Below, one piece after another: positions 8,955 to 17,663 of a DNA stretch of 52,257 nt. The DNA comes from Capnocytophaga sp. (GTDB lineage: Bacteria > Bacteroidota > Bacteroidia > Flavobacteriales > Flavobacteriaceae): the NCBI GenBank assembly GCA_030530525.1, contig JAUMUT010000010.1, positions 1 to 52,257 of the forward strand, in the 5' to 3' direction. The position numbers were made by a program, and so were the translations under genes. The notes beneath the pieces were generated by a model, which was given only the letters and a program-made list of their open reading frames with translations, had not been told where the DNA came from and did not search any database. The first letter of the stretch is position 1. Every line of letters starts with the position of its first letter.

Positions 8955-9986
8955 ATGGAACACAATATATATATGAAGCGTTGTTTGCAATTGGCAAGTA
9001 ATGCAATCGGTTATACTTATCCAAATCCTCTGGTAGGAAGCGTTATTGTACATAACGGAAAGATAATTGGCGAAGGCTGGCATACCAAACAAGGAGAGCC
9101 ACACGCCGAAGTCAATGCTATTCACAGTATTTTAGATGAATCCTTATTAAAAGATAGTACTTTATACGTAAATTTAGAACCTTGCGCCCATTTCGGGAAA
9201 ACTCCACCTTGTGCCAATCTTATTTTAGAGAAAAAAATCCCGAAAGTAGTAGTCGGGACGGTAGATATACACTCCAAAGTGGCAGGAAAAGGTATAGAAT
9301 TACTTAAAAATAATGGTGTAGAGGTAATCGTAGGGGTATTAGAACAAGAATGCAAAGCCATTAACCGAAGATTTTTTACTTTTCACGATAAAAAACGTCC
9401 ATATATTATCTTAAAATGGGCGCAAACACAAGATAATTTTATCGCACCGCTCCAAAAAGAAGTACAACAACCTGTTTGGATAACCAATAACCTCTCTCAA
9501 CAGCTCGTACATCAATGGCGAAGTGAAGAACAAGCCATTTTGGTAGGCGTAAATACCATTTTACAAGACAATCCTTCATTAAATACTCGCCATTGGATAG
9601 GAAACAACCCTCTACGATTGGTTATTGACCCTCATTTAAAAACTAACGAAAGCCATTCTATTTATAAAGAAGGTAAGTCGGTTATTTTTACTTTTAAAGA
9701 AGCCCAAAATACCACCAATATAACCTTTTTTCAGCTAAATCCTTCCCAATCTATACCGCAGCAGGTGTGCAATTACTTATATGAAAAGGAAATACAAAGC
9801 CTTATCGTAGAAGGTGGTACTTTTACTCTTCAAAAATTTATAGAAGAAGGCTTTTGGGACGAAGCAAGAGTGTTTATAGGTAATAAAATCTGGAAAAACG
9901 GAATAAAATCACCTCAAATACCTTCCTATCCTTACAAAACACAATATATAGAAGACGATACATTACTTTTTTATCAAAAAATATGA
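8955..9986 (+). CDS. ribD: Bifunctional riboflavin biosynthesis deaminase/reductase
   Basis: The 343-residue protein has a cytidine-deaminase-like N-terminal domain with zinc ligands HAE (50-52) and PCAHFGKTPPC (76-86). The C-terminal RibD reductase domain covers about residues 150-340 (LKWAQTQDNFIA, VGVNTILQDNPSLNTR, LIVEGG). It deaminates and then reduces the pyrimidine intermediate made by GTP cyclohydrolase II in riboflavin synthesis. The ATG at 8955 gives MEHNIYMKRCLQLA, which aligns with the E. coli RibD start (MQDEYYMARALKLA), so the start is probably right despite lying next to the promoter box. The stop overlaps yigZ by 4 nt. No FMN riboswitch is visible in the short upstream gap. 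Confidence 0.93.
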   Translation: MEHNIYMKRCLQLASNAIGYTYPNPLVGSVIVHNGKIIGEGWHTKQGEPHAEVNAIHSILDESLLKDSTLYVNLEPCAHFGKTPPCANLILEKKIPKVVVGTVDIHSKVAGKGIELLKNNGVEVIVGVLEQECKAINRRFFTFHDKKRPYIILKWAQTQDNFIAPLQKEVQQPVWITNNLSQQLVHQWRSEEQAILVGVNTILQDNPSLNTRHWIGNNPLRLVIDPHLKTNESHSIYKEGKSVIFTFKEAQNTTNITFFQLNPSQSIPQQVCNYLYEKEIQSLIVEGGTFTLQKFIEEGFWDEARVFIGNKIWKNGIKSPQIPSYPYKTQYIEDDTLLFYQKI

Positions 9987-10600
9987 CAAAAATAACGGAT
10001 ACTTATCGTACATTGACCCAAAATGTATCTGAAATTATCTTCAAAGACAAAAGTAGCAAGTTCATAGGCTATGCTTTTCCTGTAAATAGTGAAGAAGAGA
10101 TAAAAAATCACTTAGAAAATATCAAAAAAGAACATTTTTCGGCAAGGCATTGGTGTTATGCTTGGCAATTGGGCAAAGAAAATAAGAGATACAGAGCCAA
10201 CGACGATGGCGAACCTTCTGGAACGGCTGGTTTGCCTATCTACGGGCAAATACAGTCTTATGATTTGACTAATATACTCCTTATTGTGGTTCGCTACTTT
10301 GGCGGAATAAAATTAGGCGTTTCTGGGCTTATCAATGCGTATAAAACTACCGCTCAAATGACCTTACAAGAGGCTAAAATAGAAGAACGTACCATTGATA
10401 TCCCTTATGAAATCCATTTTGAATATAAAAATATGAACAAAGTAATGAAAATCCTTAAAGAAAAGAATGTAAATGTGGTCAATCAGAAGTTAGAAATGGA
10501 TTGTAGAGTATATATTAACGTCCGAAAAGGAGATGCACAGCAAATAGAAGACATATTTTCTCAACTTTACGAAGTAGAAATAAAGAAAATAGAAGAATAA
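9983..10600 (+). CDS. YigZ/IMPACT family protein
   Basis: This 205-residue protein has the IMPACT N-terminal domain (UPF0029). Signatures are [12 protein letters not shown] (about 24-35), [23 protein letters not shown] and [24 protein letters not shown], followed by a shorter ferredoxin-like C-terminal part. Eukaryotic IMPACT modulates Gcn2; the bacterial YigZ function is not settled. The gene is translationally coupled to ribD through ATGA and is followed 35 nt later by aroC, so the three probably form one transcript. Confidence 0.88.
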   Translation: MTKITDTYRTLTQNVSEIIFKDKSSKFIGYAFPVNSEEEIKNHLENIKKEHFSARHWCYAWQLGKENKRYRANDDGEPSGTAGLPIYGQIQSYDLTNILLIVVRYFGGIKLGVSGLINAYKTTAQMTLQEAKIEERTIDIPYEIHFEYKNMNKVMKILKEKNVNVVNQKLEMDCRVYINVRKGDAQQIEDIFSQLYEVEIKKIEE

Positions 10601-10635
10601 TTACAAAAAATAAAACTAAAAAATACGAAAAAGAT

Positions 10636-11706
10636 ATGGCAGGGAATGTATTCGGGAATTTATTTCGGGTGATGACCTTTGGAGAGTCGCACGGTGAAGC
10701 AATTGGCGGCATTGTAGATGGCTGTCCCGCTGGTTTAACATTAGATTTGGTTAAAATACAAGCCGAGTTAGACAAACGAAAACCAGGACAATCTTCCATA
10801 GTAACCCAACGCAAAGAAACCGATCAGGTGCGCCTCCTATCAGGGCTATGGGAAGGAAAAACAACAGGTGCGCCCATCGGTTTTGTTATAGAAAATACAA
10901 ATCAACATTCCAAAGACTACGAACATATTAAAAATATATATCGCCCTAACCACGCAGACTTTACCTATGACAAAAAATATGGTCATAGAGATTATAGAGG
11001 CGGTGGCAGAAGCTCTGCCAGAGAAACAGCTTGCCGAGTGGTGGCAGGAGCGATAGCAAAACAAGTACTTTCTGATGTAAAAATAACAGCGTACGTCTCT
11101 GCGGTGGGCAATTTATCTTTAAGCACTACAAATTATAAGGAATTAGATTTTTCTGAAATAGAAAAAAATCCTGTGCGTTGTCCTGATGCTATTTTAGCAA
11201 AGCAAATGGAGGAATATATAAAGCAAATTCGTAAGGAAGGAGATACCATAGGCGGAATGATTACCTGCGTTATAGAAAATGTACCCGTAGGATTAGGAGA
11301 ACCTGTCTTTGATAAGCTACACGCAGAGTTAGGTAAGGCTATGTTATCCATCAATGCCGTAAAAGGATTTGAATATGGTGACGGATTTGCTTCCGTACAG
11401 AAGAAAGGAAGTGAATATAATGATATTTTTACTACATCGGGGAGAACGAAAACCAATCACTCTGGCGGAGTACAAGGGGGAATATCTAACGGAATGGATA
11501 TCTACTTCCGAGTAGCTTTTAAGCCTGTCGCTACTATTATGCAATCTCAAAAGAGTATAGATAGAGAAGGAAACGAAGTGGAAATCATAGGAAAAGGACG
11601 ACACGACCCTTGTGTAGTTCCGAGAGCCGTACCGATAGTAGAAGCAATGGCTGCTATCACTCTTGCGGACTATTTTTTGATAAATAATGCCTATAAAATA
11701 AATTGA
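10636..11706 (+). CDS. aroC: Chorismate synthase
   Basis: The 356-residue protein shows the classic chorismate synthase signatures [19 protein letters not shown] (residues 16-34), the [16 protein letters not shown] block (about 117-132) and [19 protein letters not shown] (about 267-285). It converts EPSP to chorismate using reduced FMN, the last step before the aromatic amino-acid, folate and menaquinone branches. The link to ribD (flavin synthesis) in the same transcript is suggestive, because the enzyme needs reduced flavin. It is followed by a clear hairpin terminator. Confidence 0.96.
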   Translation: MAGNVFGNLFRVMTFGESHGEAIGGIVDGCPAGLTLDLVKIQAELDKRKPGQSSIVTQRKETDQVRLLSGLWEGKTTGAPIGFVIENTNQHSKDYEHIKNIYRPNHADFTYDKKYGHRDYRGGGRSSARETACRVVAGAIAKQVLSDVKITAYVSAVGNLSLSTTNYKELDFSEIEKNPVRCPDAILAKQMEEYIKQIRKEGDTIGGMITCVIENVPVGLGEPVFDKLHAELGKAMLSINAVKGFEYGDGFASVQKKGSEYNDIFTTSGRTKTNHSGGVQGGISNGMDIYFRVAFKPVATIMQSQKSIDREGNEVEIIGKGRHDPCVVPRAVPIVEAMAAITLADYFLINNAYKIN

Positions 11707-11720
11707 AAAAACGATAAAAA

Positions 11721-11757
11721 AGAGTTATGATATAGTATATACGTATCATAACTCTTT
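11721..11757 (+). terminator. Terminator after aroC
   Basis: AGAGTTATGATA pairs perfectly with TATCATAACTCT around an 11-nt loop. The T-run after it is short (TTCCTGTTT). Confidence 0.75.
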
Positions 11758-12270
11758 CCTGTTTATATATTATGATGTATTTTCAAAATAAAATAGAACA
11801 AAAAAGATATATTTTTATAAAATAGAAATGTAAAAATAAACAACAGAGTACTATTTTTATAATTTCACAAACTAAAATATATTTCCGTAGTACTATTTTG
11901 TAAAACTTTAAATAAATAAATAATAAAAAAGTTTCTATTTTTATAATATGATATTTTTAAATTCACGGTGTAGTATTTCATTGTGTTGTTTTTAACTACT
12001 AAATTATTAAAATAGTAGTATTTTGATAAAATATAAAATTATTTCTTATCATAGTACTACTAAGAAAGTAAGATGTAAATATAAAAAATGTTATAATTTT
12101 TATTAACAATATATTTTATAAAAATAAATATATAAAAAATAATGTAAAAATATGATTTTATTTTGTAAATATTAATAAATAAGAAATAATATATTGTTTT
12201 TATTGTATAAAATAGATGAAAATACTAAAATAAATATAAAAATAGAATTTATTTAATAAAAGTAGAAATA
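11758..12270. repeat. AT-rich spacer with scattered TAGTACTA/TAGTATTTT motifs
   Basis: This gene-free stretch before pncB is almost pure A/T. AGTACTATTTT occurs at 11847 and 11889; the related TAGTAGTATTTTG begins near 12013, TAGTACTAC near 12052 and GTAGTATTTC near 11970. The core TAGTACTA is an 8-bp palindrome. No convincing ORF, tRNA-like fold or strong hairpin was seen. The motifs could be operator half-sites, remnants of short repeats, or chance in low-complexity DNA. Confidence 0.4.
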
Positions 12271-12273
12271 ATA

Positions 12274-12305
12274 TTTGGTTGTCTTATAAAAAAATAGTAT
12301 TTTTG
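12274..12305 (+). promoter_or_regulatory. Full -33/-7 promoter for pncB
   Basis: TTTG at 12274-12277 and TATTTTTG at 12298-12305 are separated by 20 nt, the ideal Bacteroidota spacing. The implied leader is about 105 nt, AT-rich and without an obvious structure. Confidence 0.75.
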
Positions 12306-12414
12306 CAAACATAATAAATAGTATATTGATTTTCAATAGAATAAAAAAGAATAATAGAATACTTTTTTTAAAGTAAAAAGAATAAAAAATAAAATTAATT
12401 AAAAGAGAAATACT

Positions 12415-13602
12415 ATGTTGGAGAATAATTATAGAGTATTTAATTCTATTTTAGATAATGATTTTTATAAATTTACAATGCAATGTGCTGTTGTAAAGTT
12501 ATTTCCCTCAGTTAAGGGGCGTTATGAGTTCATCAATCGTGGGAAACACGAATTTCCTGACGGATTTGCAAAGGCAATGAAAGAGGCAGTTAATCAGATG
12601 GCTACGTTGAAGTTATCTAAGGAAGAAAAACAATTTCTTAGAGCTTCTTGCCCGTACCTCAATGCGCCGTACATTGATTTTTTAGAAGGTTATAGATATG
12701 ACCCTTCGGAGGTGCAAATATCGCAGAACGGAACAGAACTTTCAGTTAAAGTGGAGGGATATTGGTACCGAACAATCCTCTGGGAGGTTCCGCTTTTGGC
12801 AATGATAAGCGAATTATACTACAAATTAACTGGGGCAGTAGGTTGTGATGACCAAGAGATACAAAATAGAACGGTGGAGAAGATAAAATTATTCGAGAAC
12901 CTTGATGTTGTTTTTGCAGACTTCGGAACCAGACGCAGACACTCTTATCACACCCAAGATGTGGTAATGAGAGCGCTCACGAGGTCTCAAAAATATAATT
13001 TTTCGGGTTCAAGTAATGTACATTTCGCTATGAAATACCAAGTGAAGGCGATAGGGACGCACGCACACGAGTGGTTTATGTTTCACGCCGCAGAATATGG
13101 GTACAAAATGGCAAATGCAATGTCATTGGAGTCGTGGGTAGATGTTTATAGGGGAGATTTGGGCGTAGCCTTGTCAGATACTTACACCACAGATGTGTTT
13201 TTTAAACAATTTGACAAAAAATTTAGTAAATTATTTGATGGAGTAAGACACGACAGCGGAGATCCGATAGAATTTGCCAATAAAACGATTGAACATTACA
13301 AAAAAATGGGCATCAATCCCCTTTCTAAATATATAATCTTCTCTGATGGGCTCAATCCTGAGAAGATTGAAGCAATAACAACTGCTTGTAAGGGTAAGAT
13401 AGGGATTTCTTTCGGTATAGGAACGAATCTTACTAACGATGTGGGGCTAAGACCAATGAATATTGTTATGAAACTAACCGAGGTACTTACTTCGGATAAT
13501 GAATGGGTAAAAACACTAAAACTTTCTGATGAACCTAAAAAACATACGGGCAACCAGAGAATGATTGAACTTGCAAAAGAAATTTTATTGATAAAAGAAT
13601 GA
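12415..13602 (+). CDS. pncB: Nicotinate phosphoribosyltransferase
   Basis: At 395 residues this is very close to the E. coli enzyme (about 400). It joins nicotinate to PRPP in NAD salvage, with ATP hydrolysis. Visible signatures are NDFYKFTMQ near residue 15, FADFGTRRRHS (167-177), GTHAHEWFMFH (214-224) and FDGVRHDSGDP. His218 lies where the phosphorylated histidine of the Salmonella enzyme is expected. The last 4 nt overlap the next small gene (ATGA). It is preceded by a full promoter and an unusually long AT-rich spacer. Confidence 0.94.
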   Translation: MLENNYRVFNSILDNDFYKFTMQCAVVKLFPSVKGRYEFINRGKHEFPDGFAKAMKEAVNQMATLKLSKEEKQFLRASCPYLNAPYIDFLEGYRYDPSEVQISQNGTELSVKVEGYWYRTILWEVPLLAMISELYYKLTGAVGCDDQEIQNRTVEKIKLFENLDVVFADFGTRRRHSYHTQDVVMRALTRSQKYNFSGSSNVHFAMKYQVKAIGTHAHEWFMFHAAEYGYKMANAMSLESWVDVYRGDLGVALSDTYTTDVFFKQFDKKFSKLFDGVRHDSGDPIEFANKTIEHYKKMGINPLSKYIIFSDGLNPEKIEAITTACKGKIGISFGIGTNLTNDVGLRPMNIVMKLTEVLTSDNEWVKTLKLSDEPKKHTGNQRMIELAKEILLIKE

Positions 13603-13793
13603 GTATTTTAAAGAAAACAAATATTGTATCTTATCTTTGTATGATTATAGGAGTATTTTTACTCTATTTACAATCTAATAAAGAATATAGATTTTTCCAA
13701 GAACAGTATGTACTTATTGGCGGACTACTATTTTTGGTAGTTGGTATTTATACGCTTTCCAAAAAATTATCTTCTAAACATAAACAAGAATAA
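13599..13793 (+). CDS. Small two-helix membrane protein
   Basis: The 64-residue product has two hydrophobic stretches, about residues 11-24 (VSYLCMIIGVFLLY) and 38-53 (VLIGGLLFLVVGIYTL), with a lysine-rich cytoplasmic-looking tail (SKKLSSKHKQE). It overlaps the pncB stop by 4 nt, which supports real translation through coupling. I do not recognise a family. Such peptides sometimes modulate a transporter or stay uncharacterised. Confidence 0.65.
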   Translation: MSILKKTNIVSYLCMIIGVFLLYLQSNKEYRFFQEQYVLIGGLLFLVVGIYTLSKKLSSKHKQE

Positions 13794-13841
13794 TTTTTCT
13801 ATATAAAAGATAAAAATAAAGAAAGATAAAACCCAAAAACG

Positions 13842-14396
13842 ATGATAGAAGTAGGCGATAAGGTAGAAGTGATTGATGAACTCGTAAAAGGAGAGGTGAA
13901 AAGTATTGTACGGAACCAAATCTGTATAAAAACAGAAGACGGATTAGAATTTTTCTTTGAAAAAGAGAAAGTAGTGAAGGTAACCGAAGGAGAAATAACG
14001 TTAAATATACCTCAATCGGGTACTTTTTTAGCAGAAAAAGAAGAAAAGAAGCGAAAAAAAGTAGCTTCTTCCTCTCATAAAGATAAAAGTGTAAAGATAA
14101 TGGAAATAGATTTGCATATTGAACAATTGGTAGAAAACCCAAGAGGTATGCAAAACTATGAAATGCTTACCAAACAGCTCAATGTAGCACGCTATCAGTT
14201 AGAATTTGCTTTAATGAATAATTTTCAGAAAGTAATTTTTATTCACGGAGTAGGGGAGGGGGTCTTAAAAATGGAATTGGAATATCTTTTAAGCCGATAT
14301 GAGGCTATTTCGTTCTATGATGCCGATTATTCTAAGTACGGACAAGGTGCTACGGAAGTATATATTCATCAATCGAGAAATAAGAGTATAAAATAA
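13842..14396 (+). CDS. Smr-domain protein
   Basis: This 184-residue protein has an N-terminal small beta domain (about 1-55, VGDKVEVIDELVKGEVKSI), a lysine-rich linker, and a C-terminal Smr domain with DLHIEQL (90-96) and HGVGEGVLKMEL (135-146). Smr domains, first seen at the C-terminus of MutS2, bind or nick nucleic acids and include ribosome-rescue nucleases. The HGxGxG loop and the DLH motif are both intact. It resembles the smaller flavobacterial Smr proteins related to DUF2027. Its target is unknown. It lies 48 nt after the small membrane protein gene and may share its transcript. Confidence 0.82.
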   Translation: MIEVGDKVEVIDELVKGEVKSIVRNQICIKTEDGLEFFFEKEKVVKVTEGEITLNIPQSGTFLAEKEEKKRKKVASSSHKDKSVKIMEIDLHIEQLVENPRGMQNYEMLTKQLNVARYQLEFALMNNFQKVIFIHGVGEGVLKMELEYLLSRYEAISFYDADYSKYGQGATEVYIHQSRNKSIK

Positions 14397-14476
14397 GAAA
14401 ACAAAAGCCTAAATAAAGGTGAAAAAATTGTTTTATAGTACATTTAAATAGTATTTTTAATTAAAAACCATATAAA

Positions 14477-16249
14477 ATGGAAACACGAGAAAAAGTTTCA
14501 TTATTAAGAGAGCAGATGAAGGCAAATAATTTGAGTGCTTTCATCGTGTATAGTGCCGACCCGCATATGAGTGAGTATCTCCCCGAGTATTGGTTGGAAA
14601 GAGCGTGGATTTCTGGCTTCACTGGGTCCGCAGGATTTGCTGTTTTTACCTTAGATAAGGCGGGCGTATGGACAGACTCCCGATATTTTGTTCAGGCAGC
14701 AGCCGAATTAAACGGAACAGGGATAGATTTGTTCAAAGAAGGGGTAGAAGGTACGCCAAACTATATAGATTGGTTGCTTTCAGAGCTCCCCGAAGGTACA
14801 AAAGTAGGAGTTAATGGTCTCTGTACAGCACATTCCAATTGGGAACTCCTCTCTAAGAAGCTACAAAGTAAAAAAATTACCTTAGAAGACCTTCCGTTAT
14901 TAGAAAAAGTATGGAAAGAAAGACCAAAAGATGCCGAAAATCCTATATTTGTACATCCTTTGGAGTATGCTGGGCAGTCCGTAGAGGATAAATTAGCTAA
15001 AATTCGTTCAGAAATGGCTAAAAAGTATGCCGTAGATAGTCATATTGTTACTTCTTTGGACGATGTAGCTTGGATAACCAATCTTCGTGGTAGCGATGTA
15101 GCTTATAATCCTGTATTTTTAGGATATTTGCATATAACGAATACTTCTGCACGACTTTTTACTAATCTAAAAAAATGTGATGAGGTTGTAAAGAAACATT
15201 TACAACAATCTGGAATTGAATTGGTTGCCTATGAAGATTTTTTTACAGAATTATCTAAACTAAAAGGGCAAAAAATATTAATATCGGCTAATGCTAATGA
15301 AACTATTTTCCAAACATTGCAAGGAAATAATGAATGTATAGAAGCCGAACCCATCTCTCAATTACTAAAAGCGGTTAAAAATAAAACAGAGTTAGAAGGT
15401 TTCCGCTCTGCGATGGTAAAAGATGGTGTAGCGATGGTAAATTTCTTGTATTGGCTGGAAAATCAAGTTGGTAAGGAGGAAATGGACGAGTATTCTATCG
15501 GTCGTACTTTGGAAAGTTTCCGAGCAGAGCAAACCAATTTTGTAGGTAATAGTTTTGGGGAGATTGTTGGCTACCAAGGTAACGGTGCTATTGTTCATTA
15601 CTCGGCAAAAAAAGAGTCTGCCAAGAAAGTTACCAATGAGGGAACTATTCTGATAGATTCAGGAGGGCAATACAGAGAAGGAACAACCGATCTTACCCGT
15701 GTGGTAGTGTTAGGGAACTATTCGGAAGACTTTAAGAAAGATTATACCTTAGTTCTTAAAGGAATGATTGATTTAGCGATTGTAAAATTCGTAAAAGGAA
15801 CTCGGGGAGTACAATTAGATGCCTTTGCACGTATGCCATTATGGTTGGAACATAAAGATTATGGTCACGGCACAGGTCACGGTGTGGGGAGCTTCTTAAA
15901 TGTTCACGAAGGACCTCAAAACATTCGTAAAGACCTCAAAGATATTCCTTTATTGGAAGGAATGGTTTGTTCGGACGAGCCTGGACTATATATAGAGAAT
16001 AAATACGGAATACGGATAGAAAATTTGGTAGCTGTTCAAAAAGATGGAGTTTCTGACTTTGGAGAATTTTTCTCTTTTGAGGTACTGACCTTATGCCCAA
16101 TAGAAACGAGTTGTATAGAGGTATCTTTACTAACGGAAAAAGAGAGAAATTGGCTTAATTCGTACCATAAACAAGTAGAAAAAGCTCTTTTACCTTTCTT
16201 GCAAGCACCTCAACAACAATGGTTAAAAGAAAAATGTAGAGCAATTTAG
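14477..16249 (+). CDS. M24 family aminopeptidase P (Xaa-Pro aminopeptidase)
   Basis: At 590 residues this is the long aminopeptidase P form, with two creatinase-like N-terminal domains (about 1-300) and a C-terminal pita-bread catalytic domain. Metal ligands are visible in LIDSGGQYREGTTDLTR (first Asp pair), GTGHGVGSFLNVHEGP (His), CSDEPGLYIE (Glu) and the final Glu in GIRIENLVAV. It should cleave N-terminal residues preceding proline in the cytoplasm; no signal peptide is present. It is followed by a bidirectional terminator. Confidence 0.93.
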   Translation: METREKVSLLREQMKANNLSAFIVYSADPHMSEYLPEYWLERAWISGFTGSAGFAVFTLDKAGVWTDSRYFVQAAAELNGTGIDLFKEGVEGTPNYIDWLLSELPEGTKVGVNGLCTAHSNWELLSKKLQSKKITLEDLPLLEKVWKERPKDAENPIFVHPLEYAGQSVEDKLAKIRSEMAKKYAVDSHIVTSLDDVAWITNLRGSDVAYNPVFLGYLHITNTSARLFTNLKKCDEVVKKHLQQSGIELVAYEDFFTELSKLKGQKILISANANETIFQTLQGNNECIEAEPISQLLKAVKNKTELEGFRSAMVKDGVAMVNFLYWLENQVGKEEMDEYSIGRTLESFRAEQTNFVGNSFGEIVGYQGNGAIVHYSAKKESAKKVTNEGTILIDSGGQYREGTTDLTRVVVLGNYSEDFKKDYTLVLKGMIDLAIVKFVKGTRGVQLDAFARMPLWLEHKDYGHGTGHGVGSFLNVHEGPQNIRKDLKDIPLLEGMVCSDEPGLYIENKYGIRIENLVAVQKDGVSDFGEFFSFEVLTLCPIETSCIEVSLLTEKERNWLNSYHKQVEKALLPFLQAPQQQWLKEKCRAI

Positions 16250-16270
16250 TATTTATATAGTAAAATAATA

Positions 16271-16310
16271 AAAAAAGATATAGAAATTCTGTTATTCTAT
16301 ATCTTTTTTT
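16271..16310. terminator. Bidirectional terminator
   Basis: AAAAAAGATATAGAA pairs with TTCTATATCTTTTTT around a 9-nt loop, between the convergent M24 peptidase and GT4 genes. Confidence 0.85.
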
Positions 16311-16318
16311 TATAAAAA

Positions 16319-17599
16319 CTAATGACGTAATAGTAATTCGGAAAGTTTTCGGGTCAATTCTTTTCTATGATAAGGATTTATTTTTTGAGAATTTATAAAT
16401 AATTCTCCTTTTTTGTATAATTCGTAATAATTTAGGATTACTTTTTTAATATTTTGATAATCTTCTGCTGCGAGTACCTTTCCTGTGTTGGTTTCTTTGA
16501 TAATTTCTCCTGCGTCCCAGTCTTTGTAGCCTATGGCTAATATAGGTCGGGAAGAAGCCATATATTCGAACAACTTTCCTGGGATAATTCCTTGTGTTTT
16601 CTCGTGATTTATTTCCAACAATAACAAAACTTGTGAGTAATGTTGTAGTTCTATGGCATCATTGTGTGATATATAGCCTTTAAAATCCGTATATTGGTAC
16701 AAATTATAGGTTTTTAAATCAGAGATGACCTCATCGCTTATCTTTCCTGCTAAACATAACTGAAAATCATTGGCAAAATCTTTATTTTCAAGGATTAATT
16801 CATTAAGAACTCGCCATAAAGTCTTCGGATTTCTTTCCGTTAATAAAGAACCAATATGCGATACCAAAAATTTATCCGATGTACGAATATTTTTAAAAGA
16901 ATCATCATCAAATCCGTTGGTAATCAATGTTATAGGTTGTCTTGTTTTCTCTTCAAATTCCTTTTTGGTAGTGGGGCTGGTAACAAGGATACTATCGGCA
17001 GTTTGTAGAACACTTTTCTCCAAGTCGTAGTGCTTTTTTGCTGATTTTTTAGTTAATCTTAGCTCAGAATGGTAACCAATATTAGTCCAAGGGTCTCGAA
17101 AATCTGCAATCCAGCGTATATTTAACCTTTTTTTCAATTCTTTTCCTATCAAATGGACGCTATGAGGGGGGGCAGTGGTTATTATGGTATCAATTTGGTT
17201 GTCTGTTATGTATTTTTCTAAATATTTCACAGAAGGTTTTACCCAAAGTATGCGTGCATCAGGTATAAAAATATTTCCGCGTACCCAAAGAAACAATTTA
17301 TCTAACCAATTTAATTGTTTGGAGGGAATAATACCTGCGCTTATTTTTTTGGTTTTCTCTTTAGAAAATAAAGAAGCAAAGGTATAAGGTTCTATAATCT
17401 TCTTTTTTAATATGGTGATATTTTTTGGTAAATCATTTCCTATATTTTCATCAATGATAGGGTAAGTAGGATTTTCAGGAATATAAATGATAGGTTCAAT
17501 GTTAAAATCACGTAAGTATTTAACGAATTTTAACCATCGTTGTACTCCTGGACCTCCTGCTGGTGTCCAATAATAGGTAATAATAAGTACTTTTTTCAT
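16319..17599 (-). CDS. GT4-type glycosyltransferase
   Basis: The 426-residue protein is a GT-B fold transferase. The N-terminal domain begins MKKVLIITYYWTPAGGPGVQRW, with the Gly-rich donor-side loop. The C-terminal nucleotide-sugar domain carries GIIPGKLFEYMASSRPILAIG, the E-rich GT4 signature, near residues 340-360. It has no membrane segments. It probably adds a sugar to a cell-surface glycan; donor and acceptor cannot be read from sequence. The ATG lies only 8 nt after the stem of an apparent terminator that follows the LpxD-like gene, and no good promoter box fits between, so expression may depend on read-through. Confidence 0.88.
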   Translation of the reverse strand: MKKVLIITYYWTPAGGPGVQRWLKFVKYLRDFNIEPIIYIPENPTYPIIDENIGNDLPKNITILKKKIIEPYTFASLFSKEKTKKISAGIIPSKQLNWLDKLFLWVRGNIFIPDARILWVKPSVKYLEKYITDNQIDTIITTAPPHSVHLIGKELKKRLNIRWIADFRDPWTNIGYHSELRLTKKSAKKHYDLEKSVLQTADSILVTSPTTKKEFEEKTRQPITLITNGFDDDSFKNIRTSDKFLVSHIGSLLTERNPKTLWRVLNELILENKDFANDFQLCLAGKISDEVISDLKTYNLYQYTDFKGYISHNDAIELQHYSQVLLLLEINHEKTQGIIPGKLFEYMASSRPILAIGYKDWDAGEIIKETNTGKVLAAEDYQNIKKVILNYYELYKKGELFINSQKINPYHRKELTRKLSELLLRH

Positions 17600-17606
17600 T
17601 TTAGGA

Positions 17607-17648
17607 TAAAAAATATACTGAAAGTAGGGAAATACTCTCAGTATATTT
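17607..17648 (-). terminator. Hairpin between the LpxD-like and GT4 genes
   Basis: On the minus strand AAAATATACTGA pairs with TCAGTATATTTT around a 16-nt loop, with extra T residues following. The GT4 start codon is 8 nt beyond it. Confidence 0.7.
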
Positions 17649-17663
17649 TAATTAGATGTTAAA

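Noticed and set aside
13774-14142. A 122-codon open frame on the minus strand opposite the Smr gene
   Set aside because: Leu/Phe-rich shadow of the Lys/Glu-rich plus-strand gene; no start context.
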